A stretch of 64,000 nt of DNA, taken from Globodera rostochiensis. Its lineage: Eukaryota > Nematoda > Chromadorea > Rhabditida > Heteroderidae. Both the position numbers and the translations under genes were made by a program. The stretch covers positions 169,472 to 233,471 of the forward strand of contig JAEVLN010000031.1 of assembly GCA_018350325.1 (NCBI GenBank). Direction: 5' to 3'. This document shows positions 11,132 through 24,872 of this stretch, piece by piece. The number at the start of each line of letters is the position of its first letter. Position 1 is the first letter of the stretch. The notes under the pieces were generated by a model. It saw only the letters and a list, made by a program, of their open reading frames with translations. It ran no database searches and was not told the DNA's origin.

Positions 11132-12768
11132 AATTAATAAATTAATGAAAATAATGAACATAATATATAAATTTGTCAGGACTTTACTAATAAAAACAGC
11201 ACGCAATTGAAGAAACACAAATATTAAAATTTATACTAAGCCTAAATTTAAAAAATCATTGAAGGAACATTAAAATGTCGCTTGGAAACAAAATCATCTA
11301 CCTTGTGGTCAGCAAAGCAACTATAAAATTAGTTAACAAAAACCATTTATATAAAACTTGACAAAACAAACATAATTAAACAAGTCTAGTCTTAAAGAAA
11401 AAATATATAGAAAACAAAAAATTGTTTAAAAAAATGTAATATTGTCCAGAAATTTATCATTTAATAGCTAAATAAATGAAAAAATCTCAAAGAAGAAAAC
11501 ATAATAAATTGAAACAGGGATTGAAAACATCAACATGAAGGGCCAATAAAGCTATTAGTAAATGAAAAAATTTCGATGCAAATTAAAAGCATTACGGAGT
11601 CAGGATTGGAGACTGGGCTAAATCTAGATTTTTGAACAAAATTTCTTCACTGGCGACAGAACTAGCCATCAATAAGCATCCGTACACACCAATTATTTAT
11701 GGGAGCAACATATAAGGCGGAAGGCAGAAGTGAAATAAACTATTAAAATAAAGAATTGCTTGAAAATTGATGATAGCATTAATTAATAATAACTAAAAAA
11801 TAAATACCTATTTGATTAATATTATGAATTTACGCTTCTTGTTTTATCTAAATATTTTAAATAATATTTATATTTTTAAGTTTTAATGTTGCTATTTAAC
11901 TTACAAAAACAAATTATTCGATTAATTAACGACAGAATAAAAAAAAAGATTAAGAAAAATAATAATTTAATATTTAAATTCAAAACATTATGATAATATA
12001 ACATTATCAGGTTTGAAACATAAATATTTATATTTTAAAAAAGGAAACTTCACCACGTCCGGGCTTACTGCTTCCAAAAACAAGCGATGCCTTTTTGTAA
12101 TTTTGTTAAATTTTTTAAAAAGATTTTTTGCCTGTCTACATGCGTTTGTACCAACGTAAATGTTTTGTTTGGAAATGCTTTTTATTTTTACATTAAATTT
12201 ATTATTTTAAATTAAATTAAATCCAAAACGCGCATTAAAATAAATGATTATATCTTGGTGGCGAATGAAAATGTAAACGCTTTATGTGTTTTGAAACGTG
12301 GTATCAAAAAAAATTGTTTAAGCAGATTACAAAATTTTTCAGAAATTTGTAAAATTAAAAAATTTTGATTAAATATGAATAACATGATAAACCTAAATAT
12401 AGGGAATTAATATTAGTAACTTACAAAATAAGTAAATTTGTTAAATTTTTCAATTAATTTTTGTATTTTTTGTTGACTTTTATAACTAACATCATAAATA
12501 TGATTAAAATATTTAAAAATATCATCAATATTTAGCAAACATATATTGGAATTTTAGTAGTTAAATCACAATATAAATTTTAGATTCAAAACTGGGCAAA
12601 TTAATATGCTTTTTTATTACTTTATGTGTCATCCAACATGTGTATGTCCTTTTTTTATTGCATCAAATTTGTATTAAACAAGTATAAAATTAATCAATAT
12701 ATTTCCAATTTTATTGCTATTATCTTTTGGATTTTAGGTTTTCTTTTTTTAATTTGTATTTTTTTTTG

Positions 12769-12891
12769 ATGGAGTCCGGTTCCATGGCAAGTTCTGTTGA
12801 CGGTCCATCTTCGCTGGTTGAGGAACTATTTTTTAAAGCAGTTCTAGTGTCAACCTTTACAAAACAGTGGCAACGAATTTTTCTTATTTAA
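12769..12891 (+). CDS. unrecognised 40-residue frame
   Basis: A T-rich tract leads straight into an ATG opening MESGSMASSVDGPSSLVEEL, followed by FFKAVLVSTFTKQWQRIFLI and TAA. The island is balanced in composition, lies in a T-rich plus-strand pocket, and ends where the AT-rich flank resumes. It could be a small gene or an exon. No domain is recognised. Confidence 0.3.
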   Translation: MESGSMASSVDGPSSLVEELFFKAVLVSTFTKQWQRIFLI

Positions 12892-14383
12892 ATATATATA
12901 ATTTTATATGTTATTTCCATTGGCAGAATATCATTTGTTTGTCAATTATATTTTATATTATTGGTTTAACATTTTTGGCTTTATTTAAAAATATTTCACT
13001 TTTATTTTGCAATTTTATTATTTTTTAGCTAATAATTTGATTTGTTTTGGTATTTTTTTTATATTTGGTTTAGAATCGTTTGGTGTTGAAATATAATATG
13101 AATTATATTCGCAAAAACATATTAAATTTAATATTCGATTATTATATTAAATATTAAGATTATTGCTTTGAGTTTTTTCAATTAAAATAATAAAGCTAAA
13201 ATTTTATCCAATTTTTATAGTAAATAAGTTGAATTTTCAGAATTAAATGCCATAATGGCCCGTTTCATCTCGCAAAATCGGCACAACATATGAAAGGTGG
13301 ACGACCAGCGTATCTTTAAGTGAAACTAGATTTAGCTTAGTTTATTTAAAAATATAAAAGAAAAAATATAAATTATTTTAAATAAAGCTTTACGTATTAA
13401 ATATTCCGCCAATTTTCTATCAAATGTTAAACTTTAATTATTAAATATTATCTGATATAATTTGAATTATGATCATGACGACATTTTTGCATAAATAATG
13501 AATGTTTTTTTATTCCATTTTTTCGATATAAAAATGTTGAACTTTTTCGTAATCGATGTATTTGAAGGTTGATAAATATGTATAAAGCGGATAAGGATAG
13601 CTATATCAAACAAACTAAATTAAGCGAATCTTACATTAAATACCAATAAAATATATTTATGGTCAAATATTATTACACCGGAAAATAAAAGCAGCTCATA
13701 AAGACCCAAAAAACTGGCATTCTAAACCGAAATTAAATTCTTATAAAAAAATTTAAAAAATATTATTAAATTAAATTAGCAATAATTGTGTGCACGTTGC
13801 CATTTAATATTAATTTTATCGTATGAAGATTAATATGAAAAATACCCATATTAAAACAACCTTAGAGTAATCAATTAAAACATGCTTTTAAATTAGCAAT
13901 ATTTTAGGGCTGCTACAATAATTGTTGCTGTTTATTTAAGCACTTTAAAAAATGAAAAACAATTTGTTATTTTACAATCTGCTTGTAAAATATTGATTTG
14001 AAAGTGTCGCTTCTTAAAATGAGAAAAACAGGGCTTTTAAGTAAGCATAAAACATAAATGTAATTATGAAGTAAACCAAGTTAAAGTTAAACAAAATCGA
14101 TTAAAACTAAAAATAAACTTGTATAAATAACTGTACGGACAAAATATTATTTACAACAATAGTTGAAAAATATATTTCGTTTTTTTGTATTAGAAAAGTT
14201 AATGATAATTCAGTTAAATCACTTCTTATCCATAAAGTATGATAAAACTAACTTATTTGATGATTCAAACAAATTCTATTAAAATATATCTGATAACAAA
14301 CACTTAACATTTACAAAGTAAACTTCTTAAAGTGTAATAAAATTAACCCAATAAACCAGCATTATAAAAAATCACCAAATCCA

Positions 14384-14623
14384 GTGTTTAAAAGAAAAGA
14401 TTACCAAAGAAGTCAAGGTAAAACTCATTCAGTATCTGTATTTACTACTCACATTATCTTAATGGCATTGCTTGTGGTGCTAGATTGGATAAATGGCATT
14501 GTTATGGTGCTAGACTGGATACCATTGATGTTGTCTGGGGACTTCAAAGTGGAGGATGGCGCTTACACGCTGACTAATTTTAAAGCGTTGATGGACATAA
14601 GTGTTGTCAAAAATATCGAATAA
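14384..14623 (+). CDS. unrecognised 79-residue frame with internal repeat
   Basis: The frame contains an imperfect internal duplication: ATGGCATTG...GGTGCTAGATTGGATA at 14461-14491 recurs about 30 bp later, giving the repeated residues VVLDWINGI and VMVLDWIPL. It ends GDFKVEDGAYTLTNFKALMD, then ISVVKNIE and TAA. The minus strand is full of stops here, unlike many islands, which favours the plus frame. Not recognised; an exon or gene relic is possible. Confidence 0.3.
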   Translation: MFKRKDYQRSQGKTHSVSVFTTHIILMALLVVLDWINGIVMVLDWIPLMLSGDFKVEDGAYTLTNFKALMDISVVKNIE

Positions 14624-17211
14624 ATAAATTTAAAAAAAAATATAAATTTACAATAATTAAATTAAATTCATTACACAAAATGCCTAAATTGTTTCATTTA
14701 AAACCTACTACTAATTCAGGTAAAATTCAAATCAAAAGAGCATAATCTTAATCCTTTAATTTTTATTCGCATTAACCCGCGCAATAAATTCTAAAAATTA
14801 AATTCTTTCCAAAGGCAAGTTATGAAAAATAAATTTGTAAACAAAATATTCGATTATAAAATTAAGTTTGTTTACTTTTTAAATTTAAATAGCTTTATTT
14901 ATTACCAATTACCAATTTTATAAAAAGATTACTAACTTATGAGAGCGTTCAGACGGAATAATAATACGTGCTTATTTATCTAAACTTGAAAACCAAAATT
15001 GAAACAAAATTACAATTTAGGACAAAATTAAAGTAAATAAAACAAAAGAAAATTGAAATAAAGTTTTCTTCCAGTCTGAAGTTTTTTTTCCAGTTGTATG
15101 ACCCAGGGTACGAGGATTGCACGCCGGGTGTCGGTCTGAACCAGTAAACATTTTAAAACGCAATGCAAATAATAGATATTATATTAATGGTCTAAAGATT
15201 TATGAAATAAATATTGTAAGTTTTAAAGATCATTTAATTATTTTTTAATTTTATGTTTTTCCACGAAACACAATTAAACAATAATAGAATATAAACAATA
15301 ATTGAATATAATTGTACTAATATATTTAAATTATATGATAAGCAGCGCCAAAAACCAATTTGTTTTTAAATAATTCACAATACAAAATAATTGAGTAAAA
15401 AATACCTCTTATTTTCAAAAAATAAATTATGATTTTTAACTTTTGAAAAATCTGATGAGAGAAGTCGGGAAGCCATCGCTTTATTGTATCAAAAATAAAT
15501 TTTAAAAAATAATCAGAAAAATTATATATAAACAAATATAAATTTACACAAAAAAAGGAAGTTAAATATTCAATAAAACTATAAAAAAAGAACTAATAAC
15601 ACATTTATAACAGTCTAAATTTTTCAAATAAATAAAAAACTACTTAAATACTAAAAAACAATTAAAAATAATTCACGATACAATTACAAACGAAATTAAA
15701 TAATAAAGCCCATATCTATAAAAAAGGTAACCAAAGATAATATAGCTTCAACAAAAACGATGAGACAATATTGAGAATACGTCCTTTTCATTTAATAGTA
15801 TTTAAAAAAAGGCTCACATAAAACATTCATTTTAATAAAAAAATAATCATTTGGTTACCAATACAAGCAAAACAAACTCGTAAATTTTAGACAAGTTGGT
15901 TTGAAAGATTCTGAAAAGATGGATATATTATAAAATTAAAACAAATATTAAGCTTAGTAAATAAAAACTATAAAACGTGACGGTAGGACCAAGATCACTA
16001 AAAATAGTCATTGGGGGCGAGTTTGCTTAAACCGTAAATTAGTTCATATCCAGGAATATATATATTAAATTTTTGAATCTTATTACTCCATTATAACAAA
16101 AATATCATATCAAATGTTACCATATCATTATTAAAAATTTGAAAATAAAATATGCAAATAATGACCAACTATTCAATTTAGATTAATAAAAATTATATAT
16201 ATGTCGCCTAAGCAATATATTGGAAAGGGATATTACCTGAAGAAGAAAGAAGCATTAAAGTTTGTTATGGCATTTTAAGCCTTAATTAAAGTATTAAAAA
16301 ATATTAAAATACAATTTTCATAAGAATACCCACCAGACTTTTTTTTTTGCATGGCTACACGTACTTTATTGGTTGAAATATGAATATCTCTTAAAGTATT
16401 TAATTTGCTGTTGTGCAAAACACAGACGATGAATACGTTTTTCGGTGTTAAAACAAAAAATGTATTATAAATAAATTAATATATTTTTTCAACAAGTAGT
16501 TAAAATAACATAAATAATTTTTGTATAACTTAAAAATATTTAAAAAATTAATTGATTTCTAAATGGTTGAAAATAATAAAAAAATTATTAATCAGATTGT
16601 GTTTATTTTAAAAAATACTCCTAGATTTAAAGTTCACGCGATGCGCAAGGAAGTGCTAGAGAATGAATGGATGCATTAAATTCTGTAAGTCTAAAAAAAT
16701 GAGGACCCAAAAGGTTGTGAAATTTATAAGTTATAAAATTCTTTCAATATAGTTTTGATTTTTTAAAAATATTAATTAAAAAGAAGTTATCAGTAATTTA
16801 TGCCGACATTGGCTTCATCAATTCTATAAAACCAATTAAAAAAACTTAAAATACTGTCTTGAAGAAATCAGCTAAATTTAATAAACAATTATAATAAAAA
16901 AGTTTATTAAAAGTTACTATGTATCTATCTATATATTGTTTAACAAAAGTTTGAAATTTTTAAACATGAAATAAATTAGCGAACCACAACATGTTGGCCG
17001 CCAATTGCAACTGTAATTCATTGTATGCTTTTTGATTGGCTAAATAAATTACCTTATTATTTTCATCTGTTTATCTTAATAGTTGGTTAATAATATTACT
17101 CCGTTAAAATAATTTTAGGCAGTGGCTCCTAACAATATTATTCATCAACAACGCTGTAATATCATTGTTCATAATTATTAGATATAATTAATTTTAATGT
17201 ATAACAAAAAC

Positions 17212-17239
17212 GAGTCGGCGGTGCCGATAGGCGCCGCCG
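17212..17239 (+). repeat. GC-rich hairpin motif, copy 1
   Basis: A 28-bp motif containing GGCGGTGCCGATAGGCGCCG sits alone in AT-rich DNA. GGCGGTGCC and GGCGCCGCC can pair around a GATA loop with one mismatch. A near-identical copy followed by the same aaattttttaa lies at 24549-24576, and an inverted, diverged copy lies at 24413-24431. It is probably one end of a dispersed element. Confidence 0.75.
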
Positions 17240-18894
17240 GAAATTTTTTAAGATTTTAACAATGTTGTTAAGAAAATGCTTCAAAATTAACAAATTCGGC
17301 TAACACTTCTTAAATTTTGGAAGCAGATATCCGTCTTACCCGTTATTTTTTGACTGCTGAAGGAAAATTTGTTGATATGATTTTCTTAAATTGATGTTCA
17401 AGAGGAAGATGCCTGAATAAATACATGTTTTAAATAGTCTCCCTTTGCTGACTAAAAGAGTTAAAATGATCTGAATTAGCATCAAAATATTTAAAAAAAC
17501 ACAGAAACAATTTAAAATTTTAAAAATTGTATGATCTAAATTTTTAATAAACCTAAAAACGTCTTTTTTCTATAGCTTTATAAAATACAAAATTGGCTAA
17601 AAATAATTAACTTGCGACATCTTAATTAATAGATAAATTTACTTCAAACCTTGATTTTAAGATAATTATTACTAGAAAAAATTAGTTATTATACTTCAGC
17701 CTCATGTAATCTTTTATGGTTAATTTAATAAATCTATGATTTTGTTATAATATTAATTAATTATTATGAGTTTAGAAAAATTGTATCGTTGTTAAAAATA
17801 TAACTCTCAAAATTAATTAATGCCCAAACATAATGCAAAACCTGTGCAACTTGTGTAAAATTAAAGTGGAAACCTCTTTGATATTTGTTATTAAAATATT
17901 TTTCAGAAAATCATTTTACATGCAAATTAATGGAATCAAAAATTATTAGTGTAATTGTTGTTTTACATTAAATTATTTATAGTTTTAACTCTTTTGTTGC
18001 TGATAAAACCAAAATATTCACAGAAAAAAATGGCTCACTATCAGTGGATAGCCTTGAAAAAGATATTGTATGCATTATAAGAAATAAACTATTAATGTTT
18101 AAGAAATAACTTGGAATAATACTTAAAATAATAAGTCAAAAACAGAAATAAACCCATTAAAAATATGAGTGATTCAAGAAAAATAAATCATAGTGCCGGA
18201 AGAAAACGTCGAAATATTATTGTATTATTATTTTATATGCATTTGTAAATAACTTGAAATGCCAAAGAAATAAACATTTTATTAATAATAAGCCGAATTA
18301 GATCTCTAAGAAAAATTGAATTTCTCTGACTGGGCTCATATTTTTTTAAATTTTATATATTTAATAATCAAAAAGTTAAACTAAACATTTATTAAAAGCA
18401 GAGAAATTTAAAAATTATAATAATTAAATTTATATTCTAATTTTTCTAACCAATCGATTACCTAACAAGTACGCGAAGAACTTTATTTAAACAAAATTGA
18501 ACTCATTAAATACCTTTACAAAACTTTTAAAGGTAATGGTCAGCAAAACGTTATGGGCATTGAGCCTAGAATATAATTAAAAAATTTTTTTATAAATAAT
18601 CTAATTCTAAGTGATACAATCATAATCAATTACTTTTCTTTGTTAACAAACAATGGTGATAACGCTTTAATCATCCAGTCACCATTATAACAAAACACGA
18701 AAGAACTCACGCCAAGAGATTCAACAAATAAATTTTATGTTTTGGATTATTTTCAGTGTTTTATTATTTTAATTCATAAATATAATTTTTTATTTTTGTG
18801 GTTTAGCTCAATTTTAATCGGTGCAAATTAAACAGTATTATAATATAAAGGATTATTTAAAACGATAAAAATGGAGAGTTGAAATTAAGTACAA

Positions 18895-19089
18895 TTGTTA
18901 GCTTGCAAACCCACAAACCTCGGTCAAGTGCTGCTTTTCACAAATAAAAATACTAACGAATTAAAGGGAGGAAAATTAAAATGTTTAAAACATAAAATAA
19001 ATGATGCAATAACCGAATTGGGACGTAAAGCTCACGTGTTCCCTAGATTAAATTTTTTAAAAACGATTAAAATATACAATAATTTATAA
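18895..19089 (+). CDS. unrecognised 64-residue frame
   Basis: This frame reads MLACKPTNLGQVLLFTNKNT, NELKGGKLKCLKHKINDAI, then TELGRKAHVFPRL before becoming AT-driven. The leucine/lysine pattern could form a helix. No family is recognised and no splice sites are decisive. Confidence 0.2.
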   Translation: MLACKPTNLGQVLLFTNKNTNELKGGKLKCLKHKINDAITELGRKAHVFPRLNFLKTIKIYNNL

Positions 19090-19667
19090 ACTTCAAACAA
19101 CTATAACTATTGTTTCCAAATTGTCACTTATTCTAGAAAACTTGATAAGAAAAAGCAAATGGAATGCATTCAGATTAAAATTTGTTTTATTATTATAGAA
19201 TACTACTAATATGTCAATTAATTAATACATTGTTTTTATAGAATAACCAATTTAAATTAGTATTTTAAATTTTAGTCTTCAATAATATTTCAATTGACTT
19301 CAGTCCATTGGCTCCAATGATAATATTTTTAATTCATATTGTTTTTTTTTACTAACGCTGTAATCTTGGATCAGTTGTTTATCCATTTTATTATATTTAA
19401 ATTTTAAAATTTAAATAAAATAAGAATTTTTTACTGAATGACACTTATTTTTGTAAAGCTTTTCCGTGAAGTCTGATTTGTGTTAGCCCTGAATCTTTAT
19501 TTCTCTGATGAATGCATATTAAATTTTTGATATTAATATTAAAATAAAGGGAAATTTGACAAAAACCGACATTACTTTGCACTCAGCAACTTTGTGCCAA
19601 GTGGGCATTGATCGCGCATTCAAAACGCTGGACCTATTTGTTTTGGTTACAGCTTTATTCCGTAGTG

Positions 19668-19708
19668 AAAAAAGTACGTCTCTCGCGAGAGAGCTCTCGC
19701 ACTTTTTT
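19668..19708. repeat. hairpin with perfect 14-bp palindrome
   Basis: TCTCTCGCGAGAGA at 19679-19692 is a perfect palindrome, flanked by inverted AAAAAAGT (19668-19675) and ACTTTTTT (19701-19708). It lies within an open frame (19556-19837, reading LHSATLCQVGIDRAFKTLDL), which makes that frame doubtful. It may be the core of a small foldback element; no target duplication was found. Confidence 0.6.
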
Positions 19709-20519
19709 AATAAAATCTCCAATTTATTTTTTTCAAATAGTTTATTTTATAAAATATTTAATGAAATTAACATGCCTAAAATTAAAACTATTAAAATAAA
19801 TATTACAAAAAATTTATTAAAGATATTGAGCAATTGATTCCGGCAAACAATTCAACTGTGAATTTAAAATTGCCCCCTATATAAAGATCGTAAAAAAGCA
19901 TAGAATTCATTAAAATAATAAATTATTAAACATTATTGCGTGATTTTTGATATTATTTTATTCATTCCGTTTGGATTTTTTATATTTTTTTTCTTTTCAA
20001 AATTTATTCGACTTTTATGGGCTTTATTTAGCGAATTTGGGTGTATCAATCCTTTTAGTTAAAATTTTTTTTCACTACCGTACTTTTACATTATATGAAA
20101 CTTTTTTAACTTAATATTTTTTCCTATAATTTAAGAAACATTTAAACCCTGCGGCAAGGAGTGTGTTAAGGCCCTAGGCTAGTCTCAGAATGCTAATCGG
20201 GTTGGCAAAAACAAAACACAATTACTTTTTCGTTTTTTCGTTTAGTTCCTTCAAAACGGGATTTTATTAAATATATGTAAAGATATTGCATTAATACGAT
20301 ATAAAGATTTTAAATACCTTAGATATATTTATCTATCTAAAATTTGTGCTTTATATTGTATCGGTTCGATTATTTCCTTTTACAATAAAACAATTCAATT
20401 TTTAAAAATTTATCAAAGTGATTTGGTTGTTTAATAAGTTTTTATTAAAATGGTCCAAATCAAAAACGAAATTTTGGGTTATTCTTGATTATTAAGACAT
20501 AATTAATATCATTTTAACC

Positions 20520-20564
20520 TCGTTCATCTACCCCTTCATGGACGGAAACGGCCGCACGCCGTGA
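20520..20564 (+). pseudogene. Fic-domain active-site relic
   Basis: One frame reads SFIYPFMDGNGRTP followed by TGA 20562-20564. Fic domains, which transfer AMP or related groups to proteins, carry the signature HPFxxGNGRxxR at the active site. Here the core PFMDGNGR is intact, but the essential histidine codon is TAC (tyrosine) and the frame stops before the second arginine. The surrounding sequence is AT-rich without further homology. It is most simply a decayed exon of a FICD/fic-1-type gene; a horizontally acquired Fic fragment is the alternative. Confidence 0.6.
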
Positions 20565-23500
20565 CTTATTATTAAATTGATTAATATTTGTTTTGTGTTT
20601 ATATTTTTCCGAGTCAAGGTTCGAATTTTGCTCTTCTTCTATTAGCGCAACATGCTGATGGTTATATAATGTAAAAAACTAGTTCATGTTTATATAAAAT
20701 CTGCATTATATTCAATTGGGTTTATTTATCATTATTACTATTTAGCATGTTGCACCATTTGACTATATATATATTTTTTAATTAAATCTATACATATTCG
20801 CACATGTTTATATCATTTAGGTCGTATTGTATTTCTAAATCAGTATTGGCCCCTGGTCTTAGTTATCAGACATGTTGCCCACTTTACAATAAATAGTTTA
20901 TACAAAATTATTTTAAACTTTTAAAAATTTGTTGATTCGCTAATTTAATTTACGGTTAAAATATTAGTTCGCACTTATGAAATTTTTTACTATTTAATTG
21001 CACTGAAAATTTAGTGCCACTTTGTTTTTTAATTAATGATTAAGTATTTTCAAATACTTGATTTATCTTGATTGATGGGACGAGTTTCTTCACTGTTTTA
21101 ATTTTTTTTACTAGTTTTGTGCTTGCTTATCAGAAATACTTGCTATTGTCGATGGTTAGTTGTAACGCGTATAATTTTGTTAGAGTTGAATGAATTCTGC
21201 TAAACGACCGCACAATGGTCGTCAACATATTTTTTAATACAATTTTTACTAAGTTAGCACCCATCTTGAAGTCGTGATAAAAATCAAATATTTGACGATA
21301 ACTATATAATAAATAAAAATATTTACAATTTTTTGAGAATTATATCACTTGTTAGCGAAAAAACTTAATTTAAAAATTTACATTTCGATCTAGTTTCTAA
21401 GTTAAGATTTTACCTTTTCTTTCTTTTCATTTTGTTTTAATTTTTCATCATTTTATTATTTATCAGTTATTATGGTTTTATTCTTATGCATTTCAAACTG
21501 CGCGAGTTAAAAATGCAGGCTTGTATTTATGCGAAAAATTTGAAACAGCTTTGTAAAACTTTCTATTAAATGTTTAAACTTTACATTGAATAAATCTTTA
21601 TATTTGTTAAATTGCTATGTTTATTTTTTTTAGGCAATATTATTTTTATGCTTTTTTATTACATAGAATTCTTTAAAATATTTATAGGCAATATCTTCAG
21701 AATAATTTTGTTTATTAAAAAGGCTAAAAAATCGGTAATTGAGACCAATGTCACAATTTAAAAAATTGTTGTTTTTTAATAAATAGTAAATATACTTTTG
21801 TCTTATTCAATATTCATCACAAACGGTCAGTATAAATATATTCCCTTTGTTGATTTTGATGGTGTAAGAGAAAAAAAGTTTAAAATAATATTTTCATTAG
21901 TATTTTTATCATTTTTGTAATATTTTCTTTTGTGTGTCAAATTTAGACGACACACATTCTTTGGCGTCTCCACTGACGTGAGTACCCAAATGTTTTGATC
22001 CGTTTGCAAACGGCTATTTTGTTATTTACAATATTCAGGTAATTTAATGAAAATTAATAAAAATAAATTTTACAAATTCACACCAATATATTTTATCTAT
22101 CAGAAGTAAGCAGTCGCAATTTTATTTTCCAGTAAACTGGGACTAATAAACTTTCTGTAAATACATTTTCTTTTAAATATCAATAATATTCTTATTAAAA
22201 ATACATACTTTTAAATTAATTCATTAATTTATGATAACAATTTCCATTGTCACACTTGAAGTGTTTTGCTTCCGCCTGACAACAGTCTTCGTTGATTATG
22301 TACATTTTATGTTATTTCTAGATGAAATGATTTATTTATTTCTGCTTTGAAGCGGCTTTATTTGATTTAAAATAGTGGAACCGATTTAATCGTTTATGTT
22401 ATTAATTTTGTAAATTTTAATCTTTAATTGTATTAATCATATTATTTTGTTAATTTTGTGGAATTTTTTTATTAAATTTGTTTGCAAATACAGTTTTAAT
22501 TTTCGTCAAGTGATTCATTTAAATATGCTAAACAACGAATTTTGAATTTGTATACCGAATATTGATTACCATTTGTTCTAAATAAATTATCAATTTTGTC
22601 TGTTTTTGTTTTGGTATCATTTTCAATCATTTTTAGGTTTTATCATAAACATATTTAATCTTTTTACTATTTCTACTTTAATACATAAACGTTTGTCTGT
22701 TGGTCATTCATTCACATTCAGGAAAATTATTTGTTTACATTTAAAAAAAATTATTATTGTGAATTCACAAGAGCTATCAAGATTATTTCAAGAAAAAAAA
22801 TAAATCAATTTAAAAATATATTTTATTTAAAAAAAAATCTTTTAAAAGAAATATTTTTAGTTTTTTAATAATTTTATTTCGTTCAATTATTAGAAGGTAA
22901 TTTGTTTTAAGAGATAACGTAATATACCTATAATTCCTAGTTTTTTTTTGTGGAAATTATTATCTTTTCTATTGTTTATCAAAAGAATAATCGGCTCTCG
23001 TTCATCGTTCGGGTCTCGGGGTTCGGCAAAAGCGGATTGAATTTAATAAAAGCTATCATGGTATTTAATTATTAATATTATTTGTTTAGCAGAAAATTTG
23101 AAAATAATATTCACACAATATTAGCATAAACCTAATGCCAGGAATAATTTTATGATAATATTACTGGTTGACGCCTCATTTTTTGAGATGTTTGCATTTG
23201 TTGAGAGACTGCACCTCAAACACATATTTTAACTACATATATTTGTTAAAATTGTACGAACATTTATTGATATAAATTATCATTCGAATTAATAAATCCT
23301 ACAATAATAAAATAATTTGAAATATTTCCCGTTAAAGCTATTTAAAAAAAGGCAGTTTAAATTTTCATTTAAATTTTTTTTAATTTGATTGAAATAATTT
23401 GTTTTTATTTCACCGCCCTAATCTCCAGTTTTGTTTTTCAAGTAACAATTTATATTGTTGTTTTTTCAACAGGAAATATTATACTTTTAAAATTTTAAAT

Positions 23501-23750
23501 AATTGATTTGGTTTAAAAAAGAAGGAATGCGTTTATAGATAGGGTGTAAAGCATGGAAATAATTTTTTTGTATTTTGCAGCTCAATTTTCCAAATTGATT
23601 TTAAAAATTCGCTTTATTTATTGATTACTGTACTGATCGATACGACGCCTACTTAAAGTGGTTTTGTTTTATTAGATGTTTGATTACATCTTGTTTGTTT
23701 GTTTAACTAGGATTCTATTTTTCTTAATTATTTTTGGGTAAGATTTATTA
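20565..23750. other. T-rich AT desert with few islands
   Basis: Two minus-strand frames are worth recording. One at 21827-22009 (61 codons including stop) reads MQTDQNIWVLTSVETPKNVC at its start. One around 22980-23040 reads SAFAEPRDPNDEREPIIL. Neither is recognised. A 65-codon plus frame at 22606-22803 is low-complexity. Nothing else is supported. Confidence 0.35.
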
Positions 23751-24278
23751 AGACTTATATATGATTTTAATGAATCGCTTGGCTATTATAGTACTAGAGT
23801 GGCGCTATCGTCTGCAAAGATTTGTTTTTGTAACAATCCAACAATGCGCCTCTTACCAGGGCTGCACGAAAACAGGATTTTTCATTTTCGAAAACGAAAA
23901 CGAAACGAAAAAAATTTTTTGGGACGAAACCGAAACACGAAACGAAAAAAAATTCTAGGACGAAAACGAAACACGAAAACGAAAAAATATACGTTTTCGT
24001 ACGAAACGAAAACGAAAAACACGAAAATTTTTAAATTAAATTTAATCATAGGCAAAACCATTGATCAATTATTATGCAAAAATAATTGTTTTTCAAGATT
24101 TTCTGATGAATCATACCGCGTATTACACCCGCTGCTGCGGCCTTTCCCATGTTCGTTTTAGGTGGTTTTATGAATTACCTGATGACATCCACCGCGCTCC
24201 AGCCTTGCGTTTGGCTGGTTTATTGCTTATAGTAGCCATACGAAAAGTAAAATAATCGTTAACAAATTTTTGGATGAG

Positions 24279-24536
24279 CAGGGGTGCCAATTTGCCCTAT
24301 TTTTATGGCAAATACCACAATTTTGCCATATTTAGAATTTTATGAAAATTTCTATTTTTGGAAAATGAGAATTTCCCGAAAATAGTGCTACTTGATCTTC
24401 AGAAATTTAGCTCGCCTATCGGCAGTGCCGAACCACCCACCACCCTTCAAAAAAGCATTTTTTTGAAGATTCCTTAAGAAAAATAACCATAAAAAGGCCA
24501 TATTTTTGACCCGATGCCCTAGAGTTGGCACCTCTG
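24279..24536. mobile_element. nested MITE-like element, CAGGGGTGCCAA ends
   Basis: The ends CAGGGGTGCCAATTTGCCCT and the inverted GGGC...AGTTGGCACCTCTG match over about 12 bp and then partly further inward (tatggcaaat, ttgccatattt). The end type suggests another hAT-like MITE inside the larger one. No 8-bp target duplication is visible, so its boundaries may have decayed or it may be part of the host element. Confidence 0.6.
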
Positions 24537-24576
24537 CAAATACAGGGGGAGTCGGCGGTGCCGATAGGCGCCGCCG
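24413..24576. repeat. inverted GCCGATAGGCG motifs (hairpin motif copies 2 and 3)
   Basis: The motif of 17212-17239 occurs at 24549-24576 in the same orientation, almost perfectly conserved, and at 24413-24431 in reverse (cgcctatcggcagtgccga). The inverted copies enclose the right end of the nested element. They may be remains of a separate small element. Confidence 0.6.
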
Positions 24577-24786
24577 AGAAATTTTTTAAATTTGATTGGT
24601 TTTTTGTTATGAAAATTGATCCAAAAATTCATAATTTTTCTTAGGTTTTGAATGAAAATTAAGAAAAAAGCATACGATTTGTGTAAGTTATAAAGGAAAA
24701 TTCGAAATTTTTATTTTTAAAGGTGTAAAACAATTTTAAAACCTATTTAAATTGTTTTTAAGAACAAATTTTTGCACGAAAGATTC

Positions 24787-24872
24787 AAAAAGAGAGTCGC
24801 AGGTCCGGGGAATCGAACCTGACAAATGATAATCTGAATGACCTCAACACTAACCAATACACCACCACGTAT
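24787..24872 (-). other. tRNA-like Pol III segment inside MITE
   Basis: On the minus strand a near-consensus A box (TGGTGTATTGG, 24864-24854) and a perfect B box (GGTTCGATTCC, 24819-24809) are 45 nt apart, the normal tRNA spacing. A T5 terminator lies at 24791-24787. The anticodon and T stems do not pair well, so this is not a working tRNA gene. It is probably a tRNA pseudogene or the head of a SINE captured by the MITE. Confidence 0.6.

Larger units (their letters stand above)
13330..19100. other. A-rich AT desert
   Basis: Over nearly 6 kb the plus strand is A-rich with frequent AATAAA-like words, the reverse of the bias at 4.7-10.8 kb. It holds the frames at 14384 and 18895, the hairpin motif at 17212, and little else. 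An island at 13255-13320 just before it follows an acceptor-like gaattttcag. No RNA gene was seen. Confidence 0.4.

Noticed and set aside
24271..24544. 8-bp target duplication for the nested CAGGGG element
   Set aside because: Flanking 8-mers tggatgag and caaataca do not match in any reasonable register.
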